Of a stretch of DNA of 64,000 nt, positions 1 through 25,247 are shown in pieces. This DNA comes from Bemisia tabaci (taxonomy: Eukaryota; Arthropoda; Insecta; Hemiptera; Aleyrodidae): NCBI RefSeq assembly GCF_918797505.1, contig NC_092800.1, positions 25,993,577 to 26,057,576 of the forward strand, read 5' to 3'. Position 1 is the stretch's first letter, and each line of letters begins with the position of its first letter. The notes under the pieces were generated by a model. The model saw only the letters and a list, made by a program, of their open reading frames with translations. It was not told the origin of the DNA and did no database searches. Both the position numbers and the translations under genes were made by a program.

Positions 1-336
1 TTTTCTAGGCACAAACCGTTCGCTGAGCCATAGGTCAACACTCATAAGACAATATAACAATAATAATATAATAATAAAATGCACCGTATCAAATTCATTT
101 AATTTTGAATACTGTCGAAGCGCTCTGTTTCTCTAGGAGCTCTGCCACTCTTATATCCCCCAGTAAAGTTTGGAAGATCTAATCTTTAGAAGATCTTTTA
201 ATTTGGTTTTTTACATTATTTTAACCATGTGTGTTAATACATCAAAGTTCATGATAATTAATCCGTGACAATGATAAGTTACATACAAATCCATGTATGT
301 TAAACTTGTTTCATTTCTCCATTATGCTCATTCTCT
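1..336. other. AT-rich flank, no gene seen
   Basis: I see no convincing exon here. A 26-base stretch near 137-162 is bounded by an acceptor-like CTCTAG and a donor-like GTAAAG, but it is too short to support alone. The rest is AT-rich with TAA/ATA runs around 55-80. Confidence 0.5.
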
Positions 337-501
337 CAGTGGCGTGGCGTGCCCCGCGATACATCGATCGTTATGAAACTCAAACCCATGGAAAAGGATC
401 GACAAACAGGGTGCTCGCAGCGAACACCTTAATAATCGACCCTGTACCATAGGTCCAAATGGCAGAAAAATCGACACATCGCAACCCAAGCCACGTACCT
501 G
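337..501. mobile_element. Foldback (hairpin) MITE-like element
   Basis: The two halves are imperfect inverted copies of each other over almost the whole length. The left arm begins CAGTGGCGTGGC and the right arm, read on the minus strand, begins CAGGTACGTGGC. Both arms then carry GCGATAC/GCGATGT plus TCGAT, CCATGG/CCTATGG and finally GTGCTCGC/GTGTTCGC, which meet at the centre near 415-425. There is no coding capacity. The structure fits a non-autonomous foldback element. No target-site duplication is clear, and the superfamily is not assigned. Confidence 0.6.
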
Positions 502-604
502 CATTCTCTCTTCTTTTCATGAGCAAATTGAAAATGATACAAAAATTTGTCAGGCCACATTATAACCCAATGCAGAGTTATCGTTGAGTCAGGAATTTAT
601 CTCC

Positions 605-910
605 TTAGGATTCAACAAATTTCTCTCTAGGTGCTTTAAATGCACCTGTTACTTTTAAATATTTAAAAATCAAGTTGGTACAACTGGTATACTGGGCTTT
701 TATTTTACTTATCTCAGGTGAGCTTGTTTCGGAAGTTGTTTCCATAGAGTTCACAATTCTGGGCAGTTGATATTCCATGTTTTCCTTTCGCATTTTCAAC
801 TCCTCTGTAGCTTCTTTTCTTGAGGTTTCTGCTTCATTCGAGCAATATGTGGCATGCAATGCAGCCAGTAATTGGATCAGCAAAAGCCATACCAACGACA
901 GAAAAGGCAT
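605..910 (-). CDS. Small putative secreted protein, or first exon of one
   Basis: This 101-codon minus-strand frame starts at 910. I do not recognise the protein. It opens with a good secretory signal: MPFLSL followed by the hydrophobic core VWLLLIQLLAALHA, then a probable cleavage near ATYC. The rest is hydrophilic and charged (RKEATEELKMRKENMEY), rich in Ser/Thr around residues 55-70, with two Cys near residue 76 and in the mature N-terminus. The start lies inside the most diverged unit of a tandem repeat, whose units encode copies of the same hydrophobic core. It may be a complete short gene, or the first exon of a longer one if a GT inside the frame is used as a donor. The signal peptide is seen; a salivary or other secreted role would be guesswork. 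Chance remains possible. Confidence 0.35.
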   Translation of the reverse strand: MPFLSLVWLLLIQLLAALHATYCSNEAETSRKEATEELKMRKENMEYQLPRIVNSMETTSETSSPEISKIKAQYTSCTNLIFKYLKVTGAFKAPREKFVES

Positions 911-1122
911 GCAGTGCAGCCAATAGTTGTGTCAGCAAAAGCCATACAACAAAAGAAAAGGCATGCAGTGCAGCCAATAGTTGTGTCAGCAAAAGCCATA
1001 CAACAGAAGAAAAGGCATGCAGTGCAGCCAATAGTTGTGTCAGCAAAAGCCATACAACAGAAGAAAAGGCATGCAGTGCAGCCATTAGTTGTGTCAGCAA
1101 AAGCCATACAACAAAAGTTTTG
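852..1122. repeat. Minisatellite with 54-bp (18-codon) unit
   Basis: Units begin with GCATGCAGTGCAGCC at 907, 961, 1015 and 1069, an exact 54-base period. A diverged leading unit at 852 is 55 bases long. Neighbouring units differ at only a few bases. Since 54 is a multiple of three and no unit carries a stop in the relevant frames, long frames stay open on both strands. On the minus strand one frame reads repeated VVWLLLTQLLAALHAFSS, which resembles the signal-peptide core of the neighbouring minus-strand ORF. Confidence 0.9.
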
Positions 1123-1169
1123 ACTGGCCAGTCTAGAGGATATCAACACTGTGAAATCCTCAAAGGATC

Positions 1170-1340
1170 CGAGGTATCAGCAAAAGCCATAACCTTTAAA
1201 ACGATCCATCCGGTATCAGCAAAAGCCATAACCGTTCAAAATCCATGGTATTAGCAAAAGCCATAACCAAAATCCAAGGTGGTATTAGCAAAAGCCATAA
1301 CCAACAACTGAGTCTCTGATATCAGCAAAAGCCATAACCA
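1170..1340. repeat. Degenerate tail of the minisatellite
   Basis: The core AGCAAAAGCCATA, which also occurs in every 54-bp unit to the left, recurs near 1177, 1214, 1252, 1289 and 1322. It is embedded in shorter, irregular units of about 35-40 bases, usually as GGTATCAGCAAAAGCCATAA. This looks like an older or rearranged part of the same array. Confidence 0.8.
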
Positions 1341-1627
1341 GAGATAGACTCATAACTTCACACAACAGTATAATTAGTTCTTTTCTAGATTTTGAGAAAA
1401 GAATCACGTCGGGGTCACCACTTTGTTGAGCTCAGAAAAAAGGTCAACAATATTATAGATAAATCAACACATTTTATTAATAATACCTTTTTAAGGATAA
1501 ATTATGACTGGAAGAATCATACAAGCAGGACTTCCTTTTTCATATATATTAGGTTAAGATGAAGAGAAAAAGTGGTCGCCACGGAGACCATTTAGCATAG
1601 CATATGCTTCAACACACACAAACATTT

Positions 1628-1935
1628 TATTGCTTCATCCAAGAGTGTTTAATGAGCTGAGTCTGCAGTATTTTTCATAATTTTTTTCTGACATGGGAAA
1701 TTGGAGAAAAATTGATTTAAAAGTGAAAAAATGTGCCGCCTTCTGATGTCATCTGGCGGCATTTCCCATTTAAATACATGTATTTTAGCAAAATCGGTTA
1801 TTTTGTCATATCTCCTCTAATAATCGCTCAATTTATGAATCAAGGGTATCCTTGTGTTCAGTTTACTCAGTAGATTCCACTTAACCACGAAATTCATCAA
1901 ATTTCAGACCCTTGCAAATTTTCCATTAACCTACT
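1628..1935 (+). repeat. Dispersed repeat, copy 1 (second copy 55717-56023)
   Basis: About 300 bases match 55717-56023 in the same orientation at roughly 80% by eye. Shared landmarks include GCTTCATC, GGCATTTCCCATTTAAA, CATGTATTTTAGCA, TTTTGTCATATC and AAGGGTATCCT. The match ends near CAAATTTTCCATT. I see no terminal inverted repeats and no coding frame. It is probably a fragment of an unclassified transposable element. Confidence 0.75.
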
Positions 1936-2058
1936 GCATTGAACAGTGTATGCTTTTACTTACTCTCATGCACCAATAGCATTAAGTTTCAGTACCAAGC
2001 TTACAAATGACCTGTCTCTGCAAAATTCTCCTTTTAAAAAACTACCTCTTTTTTTCAG

Positions 2059-4457
2059 GACTATGGGAGACAGCAGTTGAGGTTGAAGAATCTTCGGCGA
2101 GAAATTTGTGCTCAGTATCCAAAGGTACTTTTCATCAATTTTGATCATAATTATGACAAATAACAGCCAATTCATGACTTAAGCTGAAATTATTCGCAGC
2201 AGTTTATCTAATTTTACAGAGGACTAGATTGATGCCACCTAGGGTCCGGTAGATTTGGTTTTTTGGCCTCAAATCAAATTTAATTTATTTTTTAGTCACA
2301 ATATTTGTACCTATTTTAATTAGAACAACTCTTTGTTATTCAACTCAAAGCAAAAGGATTAGACAGAAAATGAGTATCTACCGATGAAGTCTAAAAAAAT
2401 CCAAATCAGTATAGATATTGCGGCAAGGCCCTAGCTTAGTATTCCAATGCATCTGCTTGAGCTGAACATCCTCCTCTCTCAATCTTGCATTGATAGACAA
2501 ATTTTTTAATCTAATGAAATGTTTTTAGGCCTGCGTGGACCTGCCGTGAACCCAGCAACATTCGTCTATCCTATTTCTTACAGTTCGAGCCACACTTTTA
2601 GTGTTTGTTTTTTCTTGTATATTTTTTTAGTCTGCTACGCTTTGCATCTTTTCCTTTTTTCTTTTTTTTCTAGAATAACTTACCAAATGGCTGTTAAATT
2701 GGTGCTAGCAGCTGTTTTTCCAACTGTGATCGAATCTTCAATTCTGTCTCCTGTTTTGAGCATTCCTACCGGCCAAGCTAGTGTGATTCTTCCGATCAAC
2801 ATACAACTCTCCAGGTTTTTCCTACTTAAAATTTTATCTATTGAAGGTGTTGTCACCTCTAATATGTCTCTGTATTTTAATGATCAAATATTGTCCTCTC
2901 CCCTTTCTATTAAGTTTTGGTGACATATGTGCCCTGTGGCCTGTTTATCAAAAAGATTCTGTCATATTTTCTAGACTTTGATAGCAGTAAGTGAGAGTTT
3001 CTGTTTCACAGTTACTTTGTTTTGCCGGTGGGACTCAGGATTTTGCAGCTGAGCAGATATTGAAGGATATATGCAAACTTTGAAAAAAGTTTTCCTCCAT
3101 CTGCGGAAAGGATCAAATATTCATGGCTTGATGATCTGTTTCTGTGCCTTAAATTCAATTTTTTTATGAAAGCTCCGATAAGAATGTATCATGGGAGAGG
3201 TATGAAGGGTCACCCTCTCACAGGAGTGTGAAAGCTCCTCTTGTAATTTTTTTTCTAATCGTAGTATCAGAGCAGGAATGCGAAAGTAATTTTGAAATTA
3301 TTTTGCAGATTCACCACTGATGCAAAAGCAAAGTGTGTCTGTGTGACAGACTCTAAAAAAGCAGCACTAAAAACTGCAACCTTGAAGCGAACAGTAAATA
3401 CAATTGACTCAAGTTGAGGATGATTACTCTCGTATGTACACTCAAGAATATTCCTTACCTGACTTAACTGTAGCTACTACTTACTATTTTGATCTGTTTT
3501 ATCCTCGACTGTCAGTTACCTCACTCGCTCACTGGTCTAATTCTCTACTTATCTAAGAATTGAGTCATCTTTGCGGGAGTGTCAAAACCACTTCAAAGAT
3601 TATTGAGCTAAATGGAGTCACAGGTGGTTTTTCACTCCCCTGCTTCCTTCAAGTTTGTCTATCTCCTTGATTAACCTCTGTAACCCATCTTCTAAAAAGG
3701 CTATTTATGATGGGATCCAATTGCAGATACAGTGAGACTTCGATTTATCGGATTTCACGGGACCGGAAGCTGAATCCGTTAAATCGCAGAATCCGTTAAT
3801 TCGAAATAGAGGATTTTGGCAAAAATTGACGAATCGAAGAATCAAGTTTTTTTCCGGAAAAATTCTAAAATTCTCTATTTTCGCGCGAAGGTCACATACG
3901 TCAAAGCCCGCGTCAAGGCTCTCGGCTGTGCAACCACTGCGTTGTTGCCGTCGGAGTCCTATATGATTACCACCGCGCCGTGGCTGCATCTTATGCACTC
4001 TCAACGCTCACTCAGCTCTGCGAGCAGGAAGATTGCAGGAAAAAGGACCGGTAGGACTGTTTTGCAAGGTTGCCACAATATTTTGTTTTGTTAAAAACAT
4101 TTTTCGATAGAGTGTTCTTGTATGTGCTTTTTACATGATTCTTCATCAGAACAATGGAACAATGAGCAGACCAACAATCAATTCATGTTTCCTAGTATAC
4201 CCATCACAGATACTCATGATTTGCAGTGGAATCAGTCCATAGATAATGGCAGGAGCCTAACTTATAGGTATGATGAAAATAACCTTTCATTGGATGTTCG
4301 ACAACTAATTCTCGTTCAACTACAATTCTTAGAAGAAGAAAAATTAGGCTCAAATGGACAGGTTTTAGTTCATAATGACTTATTTACCATCCAAATACAA
4401 AGAGAGGGTCCCTTCATTACCCCTATTGTTCTGAGGAGCATTTTGTTAATTCCCTAG
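2059..4457 (+). CDS. 3' end of an unidentified gene (two candidate exons)
   Basis: I do not recognise this protein. Candidate exon 2059-2124 has a strong acceptor (TTTTTTTCAG) and donor (AAAG|GTACTT). Candidate terminal exon 4150-4457 follows CTTCATCAG and ends at TAG. In the frame reading LWETAVEVEESSARN the first exon ends in phase 1, exactly what the second needs, so the join reads VSK-EQWNNEQ. The terminal exon encodes about 102 residues, polar and Asn/Gln-rich at first (SIPITDTHDLQWNQS), then LDVRQLILVQLQFLEEEK, with no membrane segment or known motif. Upstream exons would lie off the left edge or were missed. An alternative frame of the first exon (YGRQQLRLKNLRREICAQYP) also looks protein-like but does not keep phase. 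The terminal exon is the better supported of the two. Confidence 0.4.
2125..4149. other. Presumed intron, mostly featureless
   Basis: This 2-kb stretch separates two candidate exons. It holds a pogo-like terminal fragment at 3730-3812, followed by a relatively GC-rich patch at about 3890-4040. I see nothing else in it. Confidence 0.4.
3730..3812 (+). mobile_element. Truncated pogo/Tigger-like end
   Basis: The element starts directly after a TA with CAGTGAGACTTCGATTTATC and continues through GGATTTCACGGGAC and AATCCGTTAAATCGC. It matches the left end of the complete small element at 58901-59048. Its right terminal repeat is missing. CAGT plus a TCGATTTA-type terminus next to TA is typical of the pogo/Tigger branch of Tc1-mariner transposons. 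Confidence 0.65.
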
Positions 4458-5284
4458 AGCTTCCCTCATCCAAAAACTCAACTTCTTCACAAAAACTACC
4501 CCAGTTTATTCTTGAAATATGAAAGCAAAAAGCCCCCATCTGCAATCTCATGAAACCATACCATGCAAAATGAAGAATCTTAGTGCAATGGTCCTTCTAT
4601 GCTCAGTGTATGTTAGTAGTGTGATTTTTCCATCCTGCTAATGATCTACAAACAGGGAGGATGCTGGTCAATTTTTTTTTGCCACGTATTAATAAAAAGT
4701 GTCCTCTGAAGAGAATATCTGAACTTGCTAGTGAGGGCAAAGCTAAAGTAAACACGTACATCAGTTTCTTCAACAATGGTTTGATTGTAGGTGTCATTTA
4801 GCGTTAGCTGTTGTTGGAAACTATGGCGTTTGTATAGTCTGATAGCGAGTCTATAATTGCAAGCTGCTCTAAGAAGTGACGCATCTATTGAAAAGGAGGG
4901 TAGAAACTTGTCAAGGGCAGAACATGACTGTCTTTGACTGTTTAAAGCTCAGGAGATGGTAAAGAAATTCCTTATGGTCATTTATTATAATTCAGTTACC
5001 AAATCATTAATTCAGCCTACTCCATCCTCCTTTTATATGGAAGAAAGAATCCCTCACTACAGTGGAAAATGTCTTCACATGGTATAAGCCACTCTAACAT
5101 GTTTTACGCTAATTTTTATCTCAGGTAAGTTTAAGTAGAGTTTTCAAGATTTTAAGTCGATCAAATTTTCGCTTGAGCAAGAGGAGAAGTTTGGGTCTAT
5201 CTCTCTCCAAAATATTTTCTTCCTAAATAATGTAATTGTTTCAATCACACTGCTGTCTGTTTCCTTACTTTTCCCTCTCAACAG

Positions 5285-5945
5285 TGCAATGGACCAGTAT
5301 GCAAGGTACGAATTTAATGATTTCAGTACATGTTTCATCACCGAAATGTTGTGTAGATACACAATTTGCGCCACAAAAATTACTGAAATCAGCTCCTAAC
5401 TGATTGTGAGATATCAATGTTTTTAGTTTTCATTGGCTACGGGAAATTTGAATTCCCTGCTCACAAGAAAAACAATGGTCTACTTAAATCAAATCGCTCA
5501 TTGCAATGGTTTTAGAAGGCTCCTTAATCAAGCAATATTCCTACTCTGCCTTGTTGATAAGTTAGACTTAGGTTGATTCGAGATAAATAAAAAGAGAATT
5601 AATTATGATACTAAAAATTACTACTTTTAATCTTTGATAATAAAAACGTGACACCGGTCATACGCTTACTTATTCAACTTATACCAAATTACAGAGTAGG
5701 GATTTAGAACATTCGAACAACAAAATCCATCATTCATCAAACGTTGGATGCGCTAGCATGCTCAAAATGAATTTACTGGCCAACACTTGTATCATTCAAA
5801 GTTGTGACTTTGAATCTACGTGTCAAGAAACGTTAAATATCGCAGGCAAGCGTTAGTTTCAGTAATTTTTATTGCGCGAATCATGTTCTGCATGAATTTT
5901 TGGTTATGAACCATACATCAGAATGCTTAAAGTCGCACTGATCTA
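5285..5945. mobile_element. Long-TIR MITE, family A copy 1
   Basis: The left end reads CAATGGACCAGTATGC, AAGGTACGAATTTAA, then CATGTTTCATCACC and AAAATTACTGAAATCA. The right end carries the same features inverted: TCAGTAATTTTTATTGCGC, GGTTATGAACCATA and CAGAATGCTTAAAG. The terminal inverted repeats are about 110 bases and diverged. The layout is the same as at 18794-19350. There is no transposase frame, so it is non-autonomous. Confidence 0.7.
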
Positions 5946-6921
5946 TCGGTGTAATCACATAGCTACAAATTTTCTTGATTTTAAATAAGTTTTTATTCCT
6001 CTGCATTAGGAAATATTTCTAAATTGTGATTCAAATTTTGTTATGTTTTTGTTGTTGAGTATTTTGTAATGTCTAACTGATTTGTTATTTTATTTCACAA
6101 GTTATGCTATTTGTTCAGTGATTATATTAGACTGAGCTTATAAAGAAAAACCAAGAGCATTGCAATATTCTCTAGATTTAGCAATTTTTCTAGTGTGCAA
6201 GAAGTAGGTTCAAACAGTTATTCCCTGATCAATGATAATGTGTTGATTCAATGATTAAATAAGTCACATTTTACAATTAGGAACTACAATTTCTGGCTCA
6301 TCAAATCACATCAATTCACACCAAACTTTGCAATACTCTTGGTTCTCTTTTGCCCAACTCGGTTCAATTTATGTTTTTTGTAAATTTGTACATAAAATTT
6401 TCTAATTGTTAAATTTATTTTTAAGTCCACATTTTTTTGGGTTTTATAAATTGATCCTGTATATATTTTTGATCAATACTCCATCAGTAATCATTATTAA
6501 AAGATAGCATTGCATTGCCTCTCAAAATGTACATTGCAGAGCAAACATAGACGATGAATTTTTCAGTTAATTTGAATACTTCATTATAGCCTAGCTTAGG
6601 AGAAAAAGTGAAAACAAACAATAAATTCAGAAGGACTCATGAACTTGATTCCCTCGCTTCATGAATGAATTGGTAGATTCACTCGTGCAATACGTTTTAT
6701 AGGACCTAGCAACATACTGTGTGTTCAGAAATTCAAAAAACATGAACTTTACCTACAAATTTGAGGAAATTCATGCACCCTTCCATCTCTATAATTTTGA
6801 GCATTTATTGTTGACAGGCAATTGAAGACAAATTTACCAGGAAACCCCTCCCCCCCCTCCCCCCAGGAAAAGGGGATCCACCTGCTTTTTTTATGGCTGG
6901 TAATATTTGTCATTTGTGTAG

Positions 6922-7049
6922 ATGTTAATCTTCCTAGGTTCAACAAAAAACAACCAAGAGGCTCCTTTTCTCTTCGTGAAATGTTTTCGTCTAGATCAAC
7001 ATCGTCTGAATGTAAGAAGAAAAAAATTCCACAGCACAGTAACATATGA
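6922..7049 (+). CDS. Isolated exon-like segment
   Basis: After the acceptor-like TTTGTGTAG an open frame reads DVNLPRFNKKQPRGSFSLRE and then MFSSRSTSSECKKKK before a stop at 7049. A donor-like T|GTAAGA lies at 7011-7017. The basic, serine-rich composition resembles a cytosolic tail, but no partner exon was found nearby. It could be an exon of the gene to the left, an alternative 5' exon of the colmedin gene, or chance. Confidence 0.15.
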
Positions 7050-8115
7050 ATACTGCTTCTTATTATTGAAACGATCTCTTTAATGATCATCAGGCTCTTA
7101 ACAACAAATAATGTCAACATTAGTGAAAAGCTAAACTGATATCCAGAAGAATTTATGCTATCAGAAAATAGAGGTAACTTGCCCAAGTACAAAACTTTTG
7201 ACATGCTCTTTTGCGGGGGAGGGGATTGGGGAACACTTTTCGAAGAACCTAAATTTTGGCGAAAATATTCCATTGTTTAATTATTCACAAGTTTAAATTA
7301 TTTCTCTTGACATATTCATAACCCTTTTTCATGAGTGAATTAAATTAATTTCCTTTTCAGCAATAAACATTTTTCTGCAGTTCACTTGTGCTTAAAATTT
7401 GGAATCTACTTCATCTATAAAAATAATGAGGAAAGGAAAAAGGGAAAAAATGATTAGATAAAGATAGATTAAAAGAAGATCATAAGAGTTTAAAAAAAAA
7501 AATTATTTTTGACTCAAATTATAATTTTTGGAACTTCTTGGCTTTGTTTTCCCCGCAAAATGGTGTGGACCCCGCACCATTTCTCCACCTTGTCTGTGAA
7601 AATATATAGCATCGATATTTTGAAAAAATGGAAATATTTCTGAAGGTGGATTTTAAGAAGGAAGTATAGAAATTCACTTTTGAGGAGACAATACTTCTCA
7701 AGATTTCTCTCTGGAGTGATGGATGAAAAGAAGCTGGGAAAAGGCTGAGGAAGGAAGAAAGTAAGTTCTAAAATAGATGAAGAATGTTTGACTGGTGTTG
7801 GCTTTTGACTTACCAATTGAATGTTATTAAGAGTCTGAGTCTCCTGGAGGGGAATGAATTGGAGGGGGAGTGACCCAACTGAGGATAATTGACTTCAAGT
7901 CTCAACTAAGTTGACAACCAACCGCCAACCAACTCCTTCTCTAAACAAACAAATCACATGGGCTACCATCATTCCTGTATCTAAACATTTTGTTTAAAAT
8001 TGGTCGAGGTGAACACAAACTAATAATGATGTGCAATACCCATCAGTCTCATGAAGAATTTAGGTTTTACTTTTGGTCAGTGCATATCTGAATTTAGAGA
8101 TGATTTTAAGTTAAT

Positions 8116-23681
<15,566 letters not shown>

Positions 23682-23758
23682 GAAATTAGTCCCAGTCCCA
23701 GTAGAAAAAGCAAAAGCAAAGTAAGTCATGTGATAAAACTTCCATTTTAGTTAATTTA

Positions 23759-23931
23759 CTGTCGTATCTCGTTATAACGTTTTTGAAGGGTAAATGAGAG
23801 TAGAGTGTTGTCTCCGGGAAAACATTATTTTGAGAGACGCTACAGTGAGAAATGACTTGCCGGGCTTAAAAATATGAACGTCATTTCCGAAAAAACGTTA
23901 TTTCGAGGTATGTTATTACGAGATACGGCTG
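23759..23931. mobile_element. Pogo/Tigger-like MITE
   Basis: Bounded by TA on both sides (23757-23758 and 23932-23933). The left end is CTGTCGTATCTCGTTATAAC and the right end, inverted, is CAGCCGTATCTCGTAATAAC. A second internal ACGTTATTTCGAGG echoes the terminus. At 173 bases it cannot encode a transposase. TA flanks and a TCTCGTTATAACG-type terminus point to pogo/Tigger. It lies 80 bases after the colmedin stop, so it may be in the 3' UTR. Confidence 0.7.
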
Positions 23932-24832
23932 TAGTTCATGTAAAAAATGAAAGCCATTATGAGAGCTGTGTGACTTGCTGATAAAGTGTTGACTTAGAAT
24001 TCGTGACTTGTACATTTCTCTAATTAAATTTTTATGTTTTTAAAATTATTTTTTTTTTTTACACCCACCTGCCAAAAGTGAGTATGCACCTTATTTCCAG
24101 TGTTTATTTTCAGCTGAAGTAATTGAAGACCTTCCTGCAAAAAGGGGCTTAAACCTGCTGAATTTTCTTATAGGTTCTCCGTAGTCCCTAAAGTTTTTAA
24201 ACCCGGTGAACACTATTTCAAGTCTCGGCAAAAGTGGATACTTAATTTTTTTTTTAAGTTTAAAAATTAGATCCATTTTGTAAAATGAAATGAGAAAATC
24301 TCATATTTATGCTGTAGTTACTGTGTATCAAAGCTGTCAGTCGCAGAGTAAAACAAACTACAGTGTCTGTTATTTCTAAATCTGAGTTTTTGACTTCTCA
24401 AAATAACAATTTTTGACTTTTATTTTATTAGTTCAAGCTGAGTTCTGCAATTTGTAATTGACACTTGATGTTACTGACTTATTCTGGTCAGCTAACAAAG
24501 GCTAAGTAGCCTCAAAAGTTCAAGGAATTTGGGAAAGCTTTTCTTGAAATTTGAAATGAATTGTCAGATACATTATTGCATATTCTTTTAATTTTGTAAA
24601 AAAAATTCCTTAAAAAAGGACACATTCATATTAAACTAGGTAAAAAGGATTGGTATAACAATAGTAAAATACAGATTTGTGAGTGAATATTTGTTAAAAC
24701 TTAAACTTTTTTACAAATTTACTTTAAAAAAAATGAATAAATAAATAAATATAACATTCTTTTCAACTCTTAAAACTGATAACAGCACAATTTCATACTT
24801 CACATCACTCTTTTTTTTTAAAAAAAAATATA

Positions 24833-24861
24833 TAATAAATAAATAAATAAATAAATAAAGT
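24833..24861. repeat. (AAAT)n microsatellite
   Basis: A run of tandem AAAT units. A shorter run of the same unit is at 24736-24753. Either may supply poly(A) signals to the colmedin transcript. Confidence 0.85.
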
Positions 24862-25247
24862 TAAAGAAAACACGAATTGGTCATTGGGCTCATTTCAACA
24901 AGCTATACTATTTTCTTTATTAAGTGTCTATTTTGGAACTTTCAAAAAACAAAAACAAAAAACTTTGAAGCACTTAATAACTTGAAACAAAATATGTAAG
25001 TCTAAAGCTATCACAACTCATGAAACAATTAGCAACAAGCTTTTTAGAAAATCATCAATAAATTAAAAATCAGTAAAATACAACACGTACAAGGCACACA
25101 TTTAGATGAGTCATGTGATAAAAAGTAAATAAAAAAATTATGGTAAATTTTAGAATCAGAGATAAAAGCAAAATTGTGACATTGATGTTCAGTTTTATAA
25201 CTTGGATTCTGTCCAGTCCACTTATTAAATTTGTGATGTAGTTGCCT

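Larger units (their letters stand above)
4458..8115. other. Intergenic, repeat-bearing
   Basis: This stretch lies between the unidentified plus-strand terminal exon and the colmedin start. It contains a long-inverted-repeat element at 5285-5945 and an isolated exon-like segment at 6922-7049. A 174-codon minus-strand frame covers 6749-7273; I treat it as probably non-coding because it shows low-complexity T-rich composition and no recognisable protein. Two C/CT-rich tracts occur near 6846-6866. No promoter could be assigned. Confidence 0.4.
23682..25247. other. Convergent 3' region between colmedin and anoctamin
   Basis: The two genes face each other with stops 1.57 kb apart. Plus-strand AATAAA motifs cluster at 24736-24748 and within the AAAT microsatellite at about 24833-24860. 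A minus-strand AATAAA equivalent is at 24916-24921. The two transcripts' 3' ends may therefore abut or overlap near 24.8-24.9 kb. I see no coding exon. Confidence 0.5.

Noticed and set aside
820..1254. Plus-strand 144-codon frame across the minisatellite
   Set aside because: It is open only because the 54-bp unit lacks stops in that frame; the other frames are equally open. No start context, splice sites or non-repeat coding part supports it.
840..1340. CRISPR-like array
   Set aside because: Repeats are contiguous or irregular, with no constant-length unique spacers, and the genome is eukaryotic.
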